Notes under the pieces: generated by a model
The model's database searches: none
What the model was told of the DNA's origin: nothing
What the model saw: only the letters and a program-made list of their open reading frames with translations
Translations under genes and position numbers: made by a program
Assembly (NCBI GenBank): GCA_949294195.1
Contig: CASFGK010000006.1
Span: 26,282-90,281, forward strand
DNA: 64,000 bases
Direction: 5' to 3'
DNA from: an uncultured Bacteroidales bacterium
Lineage (GTDB): Bacteria > Bacteroidota > Bacteroidia > Bacteroidales > UBA932
Part shown: positions 45,643 to 55,355 of the stretch, piece after piece
Layout of the letters: every line of letters starts with the position of its first letter
Numbering within the stretch: position 1 is the first letter of the stretch

Positions 45643-46850
45643 TGAAGATATTAGTTACAGGGGCCAAAGGGTTCGTAGGCAGGAACCTGTGCTCCCAGCT
45701 CAACAACATCAGGGACGGCAAGGCCCGCTGCTATGGCGATCTCCGTATCGACGAAGTCTATGAATATGATCTGGATTCCACTCCCGGGCAGCTTGACGCA
45801 TGGTGCCGGGACTGCGATTTCGTTTTCAACCTGGCAGGGGTCAACCGTCCGAAAGATCCGGAAGAGTTCATGAAAGGAAACTTCGGGTTTGCAAGTACAC
45901 TGCTGGATACCTTGAAAAAACATTCGAACAAGGCTCCCGTAATGCTCTCCAGCAGCGCACAGGCATCCCTTACAGGAAGGTTCGGGAACAGCGAATACGG
46001 GAGAAGCAAGAAAGCAGGCGAAGACCTCTTCCTGCAGTACGGCGCTGACAACGGAGTGAAAGTGCTTGTCTACCGTTTCCCGAATCTGTACGGCAAATGG
46101 TGCAGGCCCAACTACAACAGCGCCATAGCCACATTCTGCAACAACATCGCAAACGACCTCCCCATTACCGTCAATGACCCGTCAGTCGAACTGGAAGTCC
46201 TTTATATAGACGACCTCGTGGAAGAGATGATACTTGCCCTTAAGGGAGAAGAGCACCGCTGCGAATTCACCGGTCTTGATGTCCTTCCTTCCGAAGAAGG
46301 AAGATACTGCTACTGTCCTGTAACCCATAAGGTGACTCTCGGGAAAATCGTGGAACTTCTGGAGAGTTTCAGACAGCTTCCGGAGACTCTGATGATACCG
46401 GAAATCCCTGCAGACAGCTTCTCCAAGAGACTTCTGAGCACGTATCTGAGCTATCTCCCGAAAGAAAAGGCTGTGTTTGACCTGAAGATGAACACAGACC
46501 AGAGAGGGTCGTTTACCGAACTGGTACATACCCTCAACTGCGGCCAGGTCAGCATCAATATCAGCAAGCCGGGAATCACCAAGGGCCAGCACTGGCATCA
46601 TACCAAGTGGGAGCAGTTCATAGTAGTCAGCGGCCACGGTCTGATACAGATGCGAAAGGAAGGGACGGACGAGGTCATCGAATACGAAGTGAGCGGAGAC
46701 AGGATACAGAGTGTAATCATGCTTCCGGGATATACCCACAACATCATCAACCTTTCAGACACCCGGGACCTTGTCACAGTGATGTACTGCAACGAGATTT
46801 TCAATCCCGAGCGTCCTGACACTTATTTTGACCCTGTAGAAAAACAGTAA
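45639..46850 (+). CDS. fnlB: UDP-2-acetamido-2,6-dideoxy-hexulose reductase, FnlB/CapF type
   Basis: 403 residues in two domains. The N-terminal SDR domain has ILVTGAKGFVGRNLC and EYGRSKKAGED (Y-x-x-x-K). The C-terminal cupin domain has GQHWHHTKWEQFIVVSGHGLIQM with metal-binding histidines. This fusion is diagnostic of CapF/FnlB, which epimerises and reduces the product of FnlA to UDP-6-deoxy-L-talNAc. The start overlaps fnlA by four bases, and fnlC follows after seven. Confidence 0.9.
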   Translation: MMKILVTGAKGFVGRNLCSQLNNIRDGKARCYGDLRIDEVYEYDLDSTPGQLDAWCRDCDFVFNLAGVNRPKDPEEFMKGNFGFASTLLDTLKKHSNKAPVMLSSSAQASLTGRFGNSEYGRSKKAGEDLFLQYGADNGVKVLVYRFPNLYGKWCRPNYNSAIATFCNNIANDLPITVNDPSVELEVLYIDDLVEEMILALKGEEHRCEFTGLDVLPSEEGRYCYCPVTHKVTLGKIVELLESFRQLPETLMIPEIPADSFSKRLLSTYLSYLPKEKAVFDLKMNTDQRGSFTELVHTLNCGQVSINISKPGITKGQHWHHTKWEQFIVVSGHGLIQMRKEGTDEVIEYEVSGDRIQSVIMLPGYTHNIINLSDTRDLVTVMYCNEIFNPERPDTYFDPVEKQ

Positions 46851-46857
46851 TTCAATC

Positions 46858-48051
46858 ATGGAAACACGACAGCCCAAATACGATTACTCGGATATCAGAT
46901 TCAAGGATAACGGCAGACTCAAACTTATCATCATAGTCGGCACCCGTCCGGAAATCATACGTTTAGCGGCGGTTATCAACAAATGCCGCAGATACTTCGA
47001 TGTGATACTTGCACATACGGGGCAGAACTATGACTACAACCTGAACGGTGTCTTTTTCAAGGACCTCAAACTCGAATCTCCCGAGGTCTATATGGATGCA
47101 GTAGGGGATGACCTCGGCGCCACCTGCGGCAATATCATCAACTGCAGCTACAAACTGTTTGTCGCCACTAAACCGGACGCAGTCCTTGTCCTCGGCGACA
47201 CCAACAGCTGCCTGAGCGTCATAGGCGCCAAGAGACTCCATATCCCCATATTCCACATGGAAGCCGGCAACCGCTGCAAGGACGAATGCCTCCCTGAAGA
47301 GACCAACCGCCGTATAGTGGATATAATCTCTGATGTAAACATGGCCTACAGCGAGCATGCACGCCGCTACCTTGCGGAGTGCGGCCTGCCGCGAGAGCGC
47401 ACATACGTCACAGGCTCTCCGATGGCCGAGGTCCTTCATGAGAACCTCTCGGAAATCGAAGCCTCGGATGTCCATCAGCGCCTCGGACTCGAGAAGGGAA
47501 AATACATCCTTCTGAGTGCCCACAGAGAAGAGAACATAGACACTGAGAAGAATTTCCTGAGTCTTTTCAACGCCATCAACGCTATGGCCCGGAAATATGA
47601 CATGCCGGTTCTTTACTCATGTCATCCTCGCAGCCGAAACCGTCTCGCAGCAAGCGGATTCCAGCTCGACCCTCGCGTCATACAGCATGAACCACTCGGA
47701 TTCCATGACTACAACTGCCTGCAGATGAACGCCTTTGCAGTGGTCAGCGACAGCGGTACCCTCCCGGAGGAAAGTTCGTTCTTCACCAGTGTGGGACATC
47801 CGTTCCCAGCCATCTGCATCCGCACTTCGACAGAAAGACCGGAAGCCATAGACAAAGGCGACTTCATCATAGCCGGCATAGACGAAAAGAGCCTGCTGCA
47901 GGCCGTAGACACTGCCGTAGAACTCTGCCGGGACGGCTTCCACGGCATCCCTGTCCCGGACTACACAGACGAAAACGTCAGCACCAAAGTCGTCAAGATC
48001 ATCCAGAGCTACGTCGGAATCGTCAACAAGATGGTGTGGAGGAAGTTTTAA
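46858..48051 (+). CDS. fnlC: UDP-L-FucNAc C2-epimerase, FnlC/CapG type (WecB family)
   Basis: 397 residues. A non-hydrolysing UDP-HexNAc 2-epimerase that completes UDP-L-FucNAc. Motifs: IIIVGTRPEIIRLAAVINK, VLGDTNSCLSVIGAKRLHIPIFHMEAGNRCKDECLPEETNRR, LSAHREENID and VVSDSGTLPEESSF, all typical of WecB-like enzymes. Neighbouring fnlA and fnlB point to the FucNAc pathway instead of ManNAc. It is the last gene before a sharp drop in GC content. Confidence 0.88.
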   Translation: METRQPKYDYSDIRFKDNGRLKLIIIVGTRPEIIRLAAVINKCRRYFDVILAHTGQNYDYNLNGVFFKDLKLESPEVYMDAVGDDLGATCGNIINCSYKLFVATKPDAVLVLGDTNSCLSVIGAKRLHIPIFHMEAGNRCKDECLPEETNRRIVDIISDVNMAYSEHARRYLAECGLPRERTYVTGSPMAEVLHENLSEIEASDVHQRLGLEKGKYILLSAHREENIDTEKNFLSLFNAINAMARKYDMPVLYSCHPRSRNRLAASGFQLDPRVIQHEPLGFHDYNCLQMNAFAVVSDSGTLPEESSFFTSVGHPFPAICIRTSTERPEAIDKGDFIIAGIDEKSLLQAVDTAVELCRDGFHGIPVPDYTDENVSTKVVKIIQSYVGIVNKMVWRKF

Positions 48052-48325
48052 TAAAAACATTTATTTAATATTTTCATTTTTAAATTAATGTTTTTTAAGG
48101 CTTGTAAGTATTATTTTAATTTTTAATAAATTATTATAATATGTGGGAGGCTTTATGAATCTCTTTTAAACAACTTATAAAGTTTCAGCAGTTCAACTTC
48201 TGATTGGAATTATTTAACATTAAGATATGATAATTATAAGAAATTAGTAGATAATCTATTCGGATATATAAAAGAATATTTTTTCTATGTAATATCTGTG
48301 AATAATATAATTTCTGGATATAAAT
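48052..48325. other. AT-rich junction between conserved and variable capsule genes
   Basis: These 274 bases are very AT-rich and contain no clear promoter or terminator. From about 48183 to 48344 one frame stays open (about 53 codons, ending YKYGAQNW) across the Wzy start. It has no start codon in a convincing place and may be the residue of a replaced gene. Base composition changes here from balanced to strongly AT-rich and stays so almost to 63,600. Confidence 0.5.
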
Positions 48326-49531
48326 ATGGGGCGCAGAATTGGTAATATTATTTTTATTGCATATTCTCTACTAATAGCAAGTTGCTATATACTCCCTCAA
48401 TTGCAATATTATGTCAATATACAAATATTAGCAATTCTTACATTTATTTTCTTTACTATTTTCGGTATAAAGCAAATTGGCATAAAACAACTTAATATAT
48501 TGATCTGGAGTATTCCATTTCTTATGATATTTTTTATAGTCAGCAAATCCTTGGATTTTAAATATGGATTATTACATCCCGCTTTGCTACTGTGGATTAC
48601 GATATTTCCGGCTTTTATGTATAAAACTATAGAAGCTCGTGGCTCGAAAGTCGAACATATAGTACTGCTCATTTCAATACTATCATTGATATGTATGGTG
48701 ATATTAAATACAATATCAGTAATGCACGATAACCCGACAATTGCTCGTGAGATGACAAGCAGTTTAACAGATGAAGACTATTTGAGAGAAATGAAACTAA
48801 CGGGCGTTGGGGGGTTCGGGATATCTTATGCTTCTGGGTTGCTTGTACTTTGTTGCCTGACAGTCGTTCTAAATACAAGATTGAAGAATGTAAGAATAAT
48901 TAGTTCTATTCTATGTTTATTATTTTTATATATGGTTTTTAACGCCCAGTTTACAACGCTTATTATCATAACAATAGCATGTATCGGAGTATTAATGTAC
49001 AAGCAGACAAATAAACCTCATTACAAGTACTTAATCATTGTTGTATTTATACTTTGCCTTATAATGGTTCCTGTTATACTACAGCAGGTAATTGCCATCT
49101 ATGGAGATTCCCCCGTATCTGATAACCTAATAAGGTTATATAATAATTTGGCAGGAATAGGGAAAGATTCTCAACGGGACATATATAGAAATAATTGTAT
49201 AGAGTTAATGTGTGACAGTCCATTTTGGGGACGAAATGTGGATGGAGAATATCAATATTTATACAACCATGCGCATTCAACTATCTTAAGCTATGGATTG
49301 GCGACTGGCTTTGTTGGAGTCGGTTTTTATTTAATGACATTACTTAAAGCTTTCCAGGCATCTGTCTCGAATTTAGGGCTTCCATTATTTGGGAAATCTT
49401 GTTTCCCGATAATATTATATTACCTTTTATTGTCTTTTTTCAATCCAACTAATTCATTAGAAATCAACTTCGTTTTCTTTTTGACAATTCCACTGATATA
49501 TAATTGCTCATTCTTTAATAAGCTTTCTTGA
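48326..49531 (+). CDS. Wzy-like polysaccharide polymerase
   Basis: A 401-residue integral membrane protein with about ten to twelve hydrophobic segments. Large loops include a central hydrophilic one (MTSSLTDEDYLREMKLTG) and a late periplasmic one (NNLAGIGKDSQRDIYRNNCIELMCDSPFWG followed by YNHAHSTILSYGLATGFVGVGFY). The late pattern, H-x-H-S near a glycine-rich helix, is typical of Wzy/O-antigen ligase folds. It would polymerise lipid-linked repeat units in the periplasm. Sequence identity between Wzy proteins is low, so the call rests on topology and gene context. It has AT-rich codon use. Confidence 0.7.
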   Translation: MGRRIGNIIFIAYSLLIASCYILPQLQYYVNIQILAILTFIFFTIFGIKQIGIKQLNILIWSIPFLMIFFIVSKSLDFKYGLLHPALLLWITIFPAFMYKTIEARGSKVEHIVLLISILSLICMVILNTISVMHDNPTIAREMTSSLTDEDYLREMKLTGVGGFGISYASGLLVLCCLTVVLNTRLKNVRIISSILCLLFLYMVFNAQFTTLIIITIACIGVLMYKQTNKPHYKYLIIVVFILCLIMVPVILQQVIAIYGDSPVSDNLIRLYNNLAGIGKDSQRDIYRNNCIELMCDSPFWGRNVDGEYQYLYNHAHSTILSYGLATGFVGVGFYLMTLLKAFQASVSNLGLPLFGKSCFPIILYYLLLSFFNPTNSLEINFVFFLTIPLIYNCSFFNKLS

Positions 49532-49534
49532 ATC

Positions 49535-50503
49535 ATGAAACAATGGAAAAATGATGTGGCCGTATTGTTAATATTTTTTACTAGAGACAATGTATTTGCA
49601 AAAACTTTTGCCGCAGTAAAAGAAGCCAGACCTCGTTATTTATTACTTTGGCAAGACGGACCACGAGAAGATCATCAGAATGATATCAACGGTATTGAGC
49701 GTTGCAGACAAATTGCCGAGAATATAGACTGGGAATGTGAAGTATATAAGAACTACCAAGGGAAAAATTGGGGATGTGACCCATCTACATTCTACGCCCA
49801 TAAATGGGCATTCTCGATAGTGGACAAATGCATAATCCTCGAAGATGATTGTGTCCCAAGTCAAAGTTTTTTTCCATTCTGTAAAGAGCTATTAGACAAA
49901 TACGAAAACGACACTAGAATTAACAAAATATGTGGAGTTTGTAATTTTGCAGATTTCAAATCTCCATATAGTTATATTTTTTCAACAATAGCCTCTGGGC
50001 CTGGCTTTGCGACATGGAAGAGAGTCGCTGATACATGGGATGAGAAATATAGCTTCATGAATGACAATGAAACCATGAATTCTTATTTCAAATTACACAG
50101 GACCTATAATGATAAAAGATATTATAAAACATGTTTATCACATGTTAAAGATGGATATCCGCATTGGGAAACCATTCAAACATATTCTAGGCATTTAAAT
50201 TCGCAGTTTGTAATTATACCTACTGTAAATCAAATACATAATATAGGTGTCGGTGAAGACAGTACACATTCTAATATTGATATATCAAATTTATCTGATG
50301 CGCAAAAAACTATTACATATCAAGACGCAAAAGAAATACAATTCCCTCTAATCCACCCCAAATATGTATTTGAAGATATAACATATAAAAACCGCTTATT
50401 TACTATTACTGGCAGGAACAATAGAATAGCAGCATATTCTCATCATGCTATACGATTAGCAAGCATGATATTAAAAGGCAATATTTTGAAAAGACGAAAA
50501 TAA
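49535..50503 (+). CDS. Glycosyltransferase, GNT-I-like GT-A fold
   Basis: 322 residues. The N-terminus VAVLLIFFTRDNVFAKTFAAVKEARPRYLLLWQDGPRE and the acidic motif KCIILEDDCVPSQSFFPFC near residue 108 (E-D-D, metal/nucleotide binding) mark a GT-A enzyme related to sugar transferases of the GNT-I or HlpA-like type. GPGFATWKRVADTWDEKY and YPHWETIQTYSRHLNSQFVIIPTVNQIHNIGVGEDSTH are typical later motifs. It transfers an unknown sugar in repeat-unit assembly. It overlaps the next gene by one base. Confidence 0.65.
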   Translation: MKQWKNDVAVLLIFFTRDNVFAKTFAAVKEARPRYLLLWQDGPREDHQNDINGIERCRQIAENIDWECEVYKNYQGKNWGCDPSTFYAHKWAFSIVDKCIILEDDCVPSQSFFPFCKELLDKYENDTRINKICGVCNFADFKSPYSYIFSTIASGPGFATWKRVADTWDEKYSFMNDNETMNSYFKLHRTYNDKRYYKTCLSHVKDGYPHWETIQTYSRHLNSQFVIIPTVNQIHNIGVGEDSTHSNIDISNLSDAQKTITYQDAKEIQFPLIHPKYVFEDITYKNRLFTITGRNNRIAAYSHHAIRLASMILKGNILKRRK

Positions 50504-51645
50504 TGAAATACCTCATTATCAGTGATGCAGCATCGATGCACATATATAATTTCATCAAAAATTCGATGCTTGGCAGAGGATACGACATATATGTTCTTCG
50601 TCATTCCGTCATGGAAATCCCGGATGAATATAAAAGATTCTATGCCGAAAACAATATCAAAATTTTTTCTCCAGGGTCTCCAGTAGACAGGCACACTCCT
50701 TGGCAAACGGCAATTCGTTTTTTGCGAAAATGTCTTTTTTTATATAAATTAGGACATATAGATGTGTGTCATATCCATTATGCATCCTACGCAAGTTGTA
50801 TCCTGTATAAATTATTCCGACACAATTTCAGTAAAATGATTCTGTCTTTCTGGGGAACAGACATATTAAATCCTCCTAAGAAAGAAATTATTCAACAAAC
50901 AGCGATTTTACAATATGCTGATGCCATAACATGTACTGTGGAACACACCAAAAAAGTATTTCAAGAACGTTTTGGTCAAAAATACAATGACAAACTTTTT
51001 TTCGGGCGATTTGCGTCTGGGGCATTAGGATTTATTAAGGAATATGCAACCACAATATCAAGACAAGAATGCAGAGAAAATTTCCATATTCCCAACTGGA
51101 AAGTTTGCATAGTTTGCGGATATAATGCAAATCCTGCGCAACATCAGGATTTGATATTAGATGAATTCTTTAAATTATCAAGTAAATATCACAACCGGAT
51201 ACATCTTATTATACCGATGCAATATAATCGAATTGATAATAAATATACTGCAAGAGTCAAAGCGAAAGCTATGGCATGCGGTTACTCGTACGAAATTCTT
51301 GAAGATTATGTCCCGTTTGAACGCAATGCAGAATTATCTCTTGCAACAGACATATACCTGAATCTGAGAGATACTGACGCATTTTCAAATGTTATGAAAG
51401 AACAGATATATGCCGGATCTTTGATGGTGCAAGGCAGATGGTTAGTTTATGATGAGCTTGATCAAATAAATGCCAATGTTATCAAGATTGATACTATTGA
51501 GGATCTGCATAATATTATTCCATCCATCATCGACAAATACACAATCCCTGACGAACATCACCTATTTGAACCAATATATGAAATATTTTCAGTATCTGCC
51601 GCTCGTAGAAGTTGGGATAAAATTTTGAATGCGATAAATATATGA
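50503..51645 (+). CDS. Glycosyltransferase, GT-B fold (GT4-like)
   Basis: 380 residues. The N-terminal domain (DASSMHIYNF-like start, HIDVCHIHYASYAS near 88, LSFWGTDILNPP near 115) and C-terminal domain (VCIVCGYNANPAQHQDLILDEF, SLATDIYLNLRDTDAFSNVMKEQIYAGSLMVQGRW) resemble the Fuc4NAc transferase/GT4 group. The usual E-x(7)-E is replaced by a degenerate D-A-F-S-N-V-M-K-E, so catalysis details are uncertain. Donor and acceptor are unknown. It overlaps both neighbours by one to four bases. Confidence 0.6.
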   Translation: MKYLIISDAASMHIYNFIKNSMLGRGYDIYVLRHSVMEIPDEYKRFYAENNIKIFSPGSPVDRHTPWQTAIRFLRKCLFLYKLGHIDVCHIHYASYASCILYKLFRHNFSKMILSFWGTDILNPPKKEIIQQTAILQYADAITCTVEHTKKVFQERFGQKYNDKLFFGRFASGALGFIKEYATTISRQECRENFHIPNWKVCIVCGYNANPAQHQDLILDEFFKLSSKYHNRIHLIIPMQYNRIDNKYTARVKAKAMACGYSYEILEDYVPFERNAELSLATDIYLNLRDTDAFSNVMKEQIYAGSLMVQGRWLVYDELDQINANVIKIDTIEDLHNIIPSIIDKYTIPDEHHLFEPIYEIFSVSAARRSWDKILNAINI

Positions 51646-52589
51646 TACAAAAGTCCTTGAACATCAAAGCTCTCACACAAACTGAATCAAACGCAATCTG
51701 GGCGTTGAAAGCAGTTGCAATATTTACTGTTTTCTTTGCTCATATGCCGTGGCATGATTCTAATAGCATTATGTATACTGTATACCAGTATATGGGCATT
51801 ATTGGTGTTCCAATTTTTTTATACCTATCCGGATACCTTGCAGCGGGGGGGGCAAAGACATTCATACAACAGGCAAAATTTATTGTTGTTCCTACTCTAA
51901 TATATGGGTCGATTACATTTGTGATAAGCTTTGTGATAACAGATAAACTGCATACTCCACCAATAACTATTTTGAACGATTACATCAGATGGATCGTTGG
52001 ATCTGGCTCAATTTATTATTTTATAACAGTTTTGTTATTTTGCCATGCCAGTTCTAAAATTATAAATGACTGGATTCTAGTTGCATTATCAATTTTAAGT
52101 ATTTTTTTTAGTTGGAATTATTTGCCGCATAATGAGATTTTTACAAGATATTTAAACCCTTTTAACTTCATAGTATATTACTCATTTGGAAGAATAGCCC
52201 GTAAATATGACTTCAATCCCACAGGAAAATATTACATCGCGGGTTCAATAATAGCATTGATATCAATTATTGCTTTATGGAAGGATAACCACACTTATTT
52301 TAATTTATATTGTATCCCTTTCAGTGCTGCTAGCTTTATTTTATTATATAACATTGTATACTTCTACAATAGCGCTTTTCTCATTAAAATTGGAAAAATC
52401 AGTTTCGTTATCTATTTGATTCATATACAAATCGCAGGAATAATCAATTCGTTATTCACTAAATTTAAGCTTGAACACATAAAAGTATTTGTTGCTTTTT
52501 TTACAGTTTGTGCTATAGTATTCATTCTTCAAAAAATCATAAACGCTTTTTGCTGTAAAGACAAGGTTAAATATTTTGGATTCAGGTAA
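51642..52589 (+). CDS. Acyltransferase family 3 membrane protein (probable O-acetyltransferase), with G8 tract
   Basis: 315 residues with about ten hydrophobic segments. The start NAIWALKAVAIFTVFFAHMPWHD carries the conserved early His of Acyl_transf_3 proteins, and later GVPIFLYLSGYLAAGG matches the family F-x-x-S-G-(Y/F). It probably acetylates a capsule sugar. An uninterrupted run of eight G (51845-51852), at codons 68-70, interrupts an otherwise AT-rich sequence and could switch the gene by slippage. It overlaps the preceding gene by four bases; Wzx starts one base after its stop. Confidence 0.8.
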   Translation: MIQKSLNIKALTQTESNAIWALKAVAIFTVFFAHMPWHDSNSIMYTVYQYMGIIGVPIFLYLSGYLAAGGAKTFIQQAKFIVVPTLIYGSITFVISFVITDKLHTPPITILNDYIRWIVGSGSIYYFITVLLFCHASSKIINDWILVALSILSIFFSWNYLPHNEIFTRYLNPFNFIVYYSFGRIARKYDFNPTGKYYIAGSIIALISIIALWKDNHTYFNLYCIPFSAASFILLYNIVYFYNSAFLIKIGKISFVIYLIHIQIAGIINSLFTKFKLEHIKVFVAFFTVCAIVFILQKIINAFCCKDKVKYFGFR

Positions 52590-52590
52590 A

Positions 52591-54102
52591 ATGAAAGCGT
52601 CTCAACAGATCAAGTTTGGAGCCATACTATCATACATAGGTATTGGTATAAATATTATCTCAGGGTTGCTATACACACCATGGATGATTTATTCCATCGG
52701 CAGAGAAAATTTCGGTTTGTATACACTAGCGCTTTCGGTAATCTCATTATTTGCATTTGACTTTGGGCTCAGTGCTGCTGTCACAAGGTTTATCGCACGC
52801 TATCTTGCCCAAGAAAGACAAGATAAAGCGAATAATTGCATAGCACTTGTATACAGAATTTATATTTTCATTGATATCGCCTTATTTATAATATTATTAT
52901 TAGTATTCTTTTTCATACCGCAGATCTATAAAGAATTAACTCCTGACGAAATAGAAAAGTTTAAAGTTATTTACTCTATGGCAGCTGTTTATGCTGTCAT
53001 TTCATTCCCTTTTATCCCTGTCAATGGCATACTCACAGCTCATGAATGTTTTATTCAACAGAAAATATGTGATATCCTCCATAAATTGATTATCGTGGGA
53101 GCGATGACTGTTTGCCTTTTATTTGGTTATGGATTATATGCATTGGTACTTGTCAACATCATATCAGGGATACTGACAATTCTTTTTAAATTGTGGTGCA
53201 TAAAACATTACACCCCGCAAAGAATCAGTTGGAATTATTTTAATAAAGAAGAAGTAAAAGAATTAACCAGCTATTCAGGATGGGTGACCGTAATCTCATT
53301 AGCTCAACGGCTGATATTCAACATAGCCCCTACTATTTTAGGCGCATTATCCGGATCTACTGCTATAGCTATACTTGGTATTGCCACTACACTTGAAGGA
53401 TATACATATACATTTGCAAATGCCTTAAATGGCATGTTTTTACCTAAAGTTTCAAGGATTGTAAACGACGATGGGGATATATTGCCTTTAATGACACGCA
53501 TTGGTAGAATCCAAATTTTTGTTTTGGGGCTAATCATCAGCGGGTTTGTATGTCTCGGAAAAGATTTTATAGATTTATGGGTAGGAGAAGGATTTAAACA
53601 AAGTTATATTTGCGCTGTACTCATCATATTGCCATCTTTTTTCCATCTGCCTCAAATTATAGGCAATGAAACTATCTATGCAAAGAATCAAGTAAAAAAA
53701 TTAGCTGTTGTATTCGTCATAATGGCTGCATGCAATTTAATTGGGGCAATACTTATGGCCAAGCCATTTGGTGCAACAGGCATATGTATATCTGTCTTTA
53801 TCGCATATACAATCAGAACGATAGGTATGGATATTATTTTGTATAAAAATTTAGGGATAAATATATCAAGATTTTTTAAAGAATCATTCTGCAGCACAGC
53901 ATTACCGATATTGATAAGTCTTGCTTGTGGTTTTTTTATCTCATATTTTATTCCTGTTACAGGATGGATTGGTTTTCTTATCAAAGGTTGCTTATTTACA
54001 TTCATCTACATACTGATTATATACAGATATGCGATGAACAAAAATGAAAAATCTTTGGCTCTGTCCCCTATGAAACGCTTGTTGGACCATAAGAATTCAT
54101 AA
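52591..54102 (+). CDS. Wzx-like flippase, MATE/PST superfamily
   Basis: About 503 residues and roughly 12 to 14 hydrophobic segments. The start KFGAILSYIGIGINIISGLLYTPWMIYSIGRENFGLYTLA is the polysaccharide-transporter signature (oligosaccharide flippase). VSLFAFDFGLSAAVTRFIARYLAQ-like and AALSGSTAIAILGIATTLEGYTYTFANALNGMFLPKVSRI patterns fit. It flips undecaprenyl-linked repeat units across the inner membrane for Wzy. The ATG at 52591 is used; an in-frame TTG at 52576 lies inside the previous gene. Confidence 0.88.
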   Translation: MKASQQIKFGAILSYIGIGINIISGLLYTPWMIYSIGRENFGLYTLALSVISLFAFDFGLSAAVTRFIARYLAQERQDKANNCIALVYRIYIFIDIALFIILLLVFFFIPQIYKELTPDEIEKFKVIYSMAAVYAVISFPFIPVNGILTAHECFIQQKICDILHKLIIVGAMTVCLLFGYGLYALVLVNIISGILTILFKLWCIKHYTPQRISWNYFNKEEVKELTSYSGWVTVISLAQRLIFNIAPTILGALSGSTAIAILGIATTLEGYTYTFANALNGMFLPKVSRIVNDDGDILPLMTRIGRIQIFVLGLIISGFVCLGKDFIDLWVGEGFKQSYICAVLIILPSFFHLPQIIGNETIYAKNQVKKLAVVFVIMAACNLIGAILMAKPFGATGICISVFIAYTIRTIGMDIILYKNLGINISRFFKESFCSTALPILISLACGFFISYFIPVTGWIGFLIKGCLFTFIYILIIYRYAMNKNEKSLALSPMKRLLDHKNS

Positions 54103-54103
54103 A

Positions 54104-55318
54104 ATGAAAATACTACAAATTAATGCAGTTTATTCAAAATCAAGTACTGGTCGTACAACTCGTGAAATGCACGAGTTTCTACTCGCACATGGATTTGAAT
54201 CATATGTAGCAGCGCCTGATTTAGCAGATTTAAAGTCAAACTGCTTCAAAATCGGGAATAAGATAGACCATAAGATACATGCATTAAAATATCGCATAAC
54301 AGGGAAACAGGCATATTCATCTGTCTGGGCGACAAAGCAATTATTAAAATGGATGGATAGCATTAGCCCTGATGTAGTAATTTTAAGGAATCTGCATGGG
54401 AACTATATAAATCTTCCTCTACTCGTTAAATACCTTGCGAAACACGACACACCTACTACTCTCGTACTGCATGATTCTTGGTTTATAACTGGAGGGTGCA
54501 CCTATTATATAGCTCCTCATTGTTATAAATGGAAAACCACTTGCGGCACATGCCCTGCCTTTCATAGGGATATAAAAAGCTGGTTCTTCGATCAAACACA
54601 TAAAATTCTTCAAGATAGGCAGAAACTATTTGCACAAATAAGGCGCTTATCCATTATTGGAGTATCTCAATGGGTGACTAATGATGCAAAGGAGTCTGTG
54701 TTGAAACATGCCTTTCGGATACAATGTATCTATAATTGGATAGATCTAACTATATTCCGTCCTCAAAATAAAAAAGACCTCAAAGAAAAATATGGATTTA
54801 ACAAAGATGAATTTATTGTGCTTGGAGTATCTGCTACATGGTCTAAAGCCAAAGGAATAGACTTATTCAATAGGCTTTCTGAGATACTTCCTCCTAAATA
54901 CAATATTATTTTGGTCGGCAATAGTGATGCACTACAATATAAATCCTCTACAATAACTTATCTACCATCTACAAATAATGTCATGCAATTAGCGGATATG
55001 TATGCAATGGCAGATGTGTATGTAAATCCAACTATTCAAGAAACATTTGGCAAGACAACAGCCGAAGCTCTTTCCTGTGGCACGCCTGTCGTCGCCTATA
55101 AAGGGACTGCTACTCCTGAGTTAGTAGGTCAAGACGGGAAATGTGGTTATTTGATTAAAGACCTTGATGCCAAACTTTTTGCAGAAAAAATTCAAGATGT
55201 TTGTAATAATGGTGTCGATACTTACACCATACATTGCAGGAATCGATCTGTATCAATGTTTAATATTGAAACTAATATAAACAAATATTTATCATTATTT
55301 AATGAGATGATAAGTTAA
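54104..55318 (+). CDS. Glycosyltransferase family 4 (WcaC/CapM-like)
   Basis: 404 residues, GT-B fold. The N-terminus MKILQINAVYSKSSTGRTTREMHEFLLAHG and the segment VLHDSWFITGGCTYYIAPHCYKWKTTCGTCPAFHRD, with a cysteine-rich patch, are typical of colanic-acid WcaC-type enzymes. The C-terminal donor site TIQETFGKTTAEALSCGTPVVAYKGTATPE carries the E-x(7)-E motif. It adds one sugar of the repeat unit; specificity is unknown. It begins one base after the Wzx stop codon. Confidence 0.85.
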   Translation: MKILQINAVYSKSSTGRTTREMHEFLLAHGFESYVAAPDLADLKSNCFKIGNKIDHKIHALKYRITGKQAYSSVWATKQLLKWMDSISPDVVILRNLHGNYINLPLLVKYLAKHDTPTTLVLHDSWFITGGCTYYIAPHCYKWKTTCGTCPAFHRDIKSWFFDQTHKILQDRQKLFAQIRRLSIIGVSQWVTNDAKESVLKHAFRIQCIYNWIDLTIFRPQNKKDLKEKYGFNKDEFIVLGVSATWSKAKGIDLFNRLSEILPPKYNIILVGNSDALQYKSSTITYLPSTNNVMQLADMYAMADVYVNPTIQETFGKTTAEALSCGTPVVAYKGTATPELVGQDGKCGYLIKDLDAKLFAEKIQDVCNNGVDTYTIHCRNRSVSMFNIETNINKYLSLFNEMIS

Positions 55319-55355
55319 TTTTATATAATATTTCATTCTCGAATATTTTATAAGC

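Noticed and set aside
48809-48814. G6 run in the Wzy gene (and another G6 at 55551 in the GT2 gene) as switching tracts
   Set aside because: Only six G; the GT2 run codes a conserved N-G-G-L-S motif and both lengths are too short to stand out.
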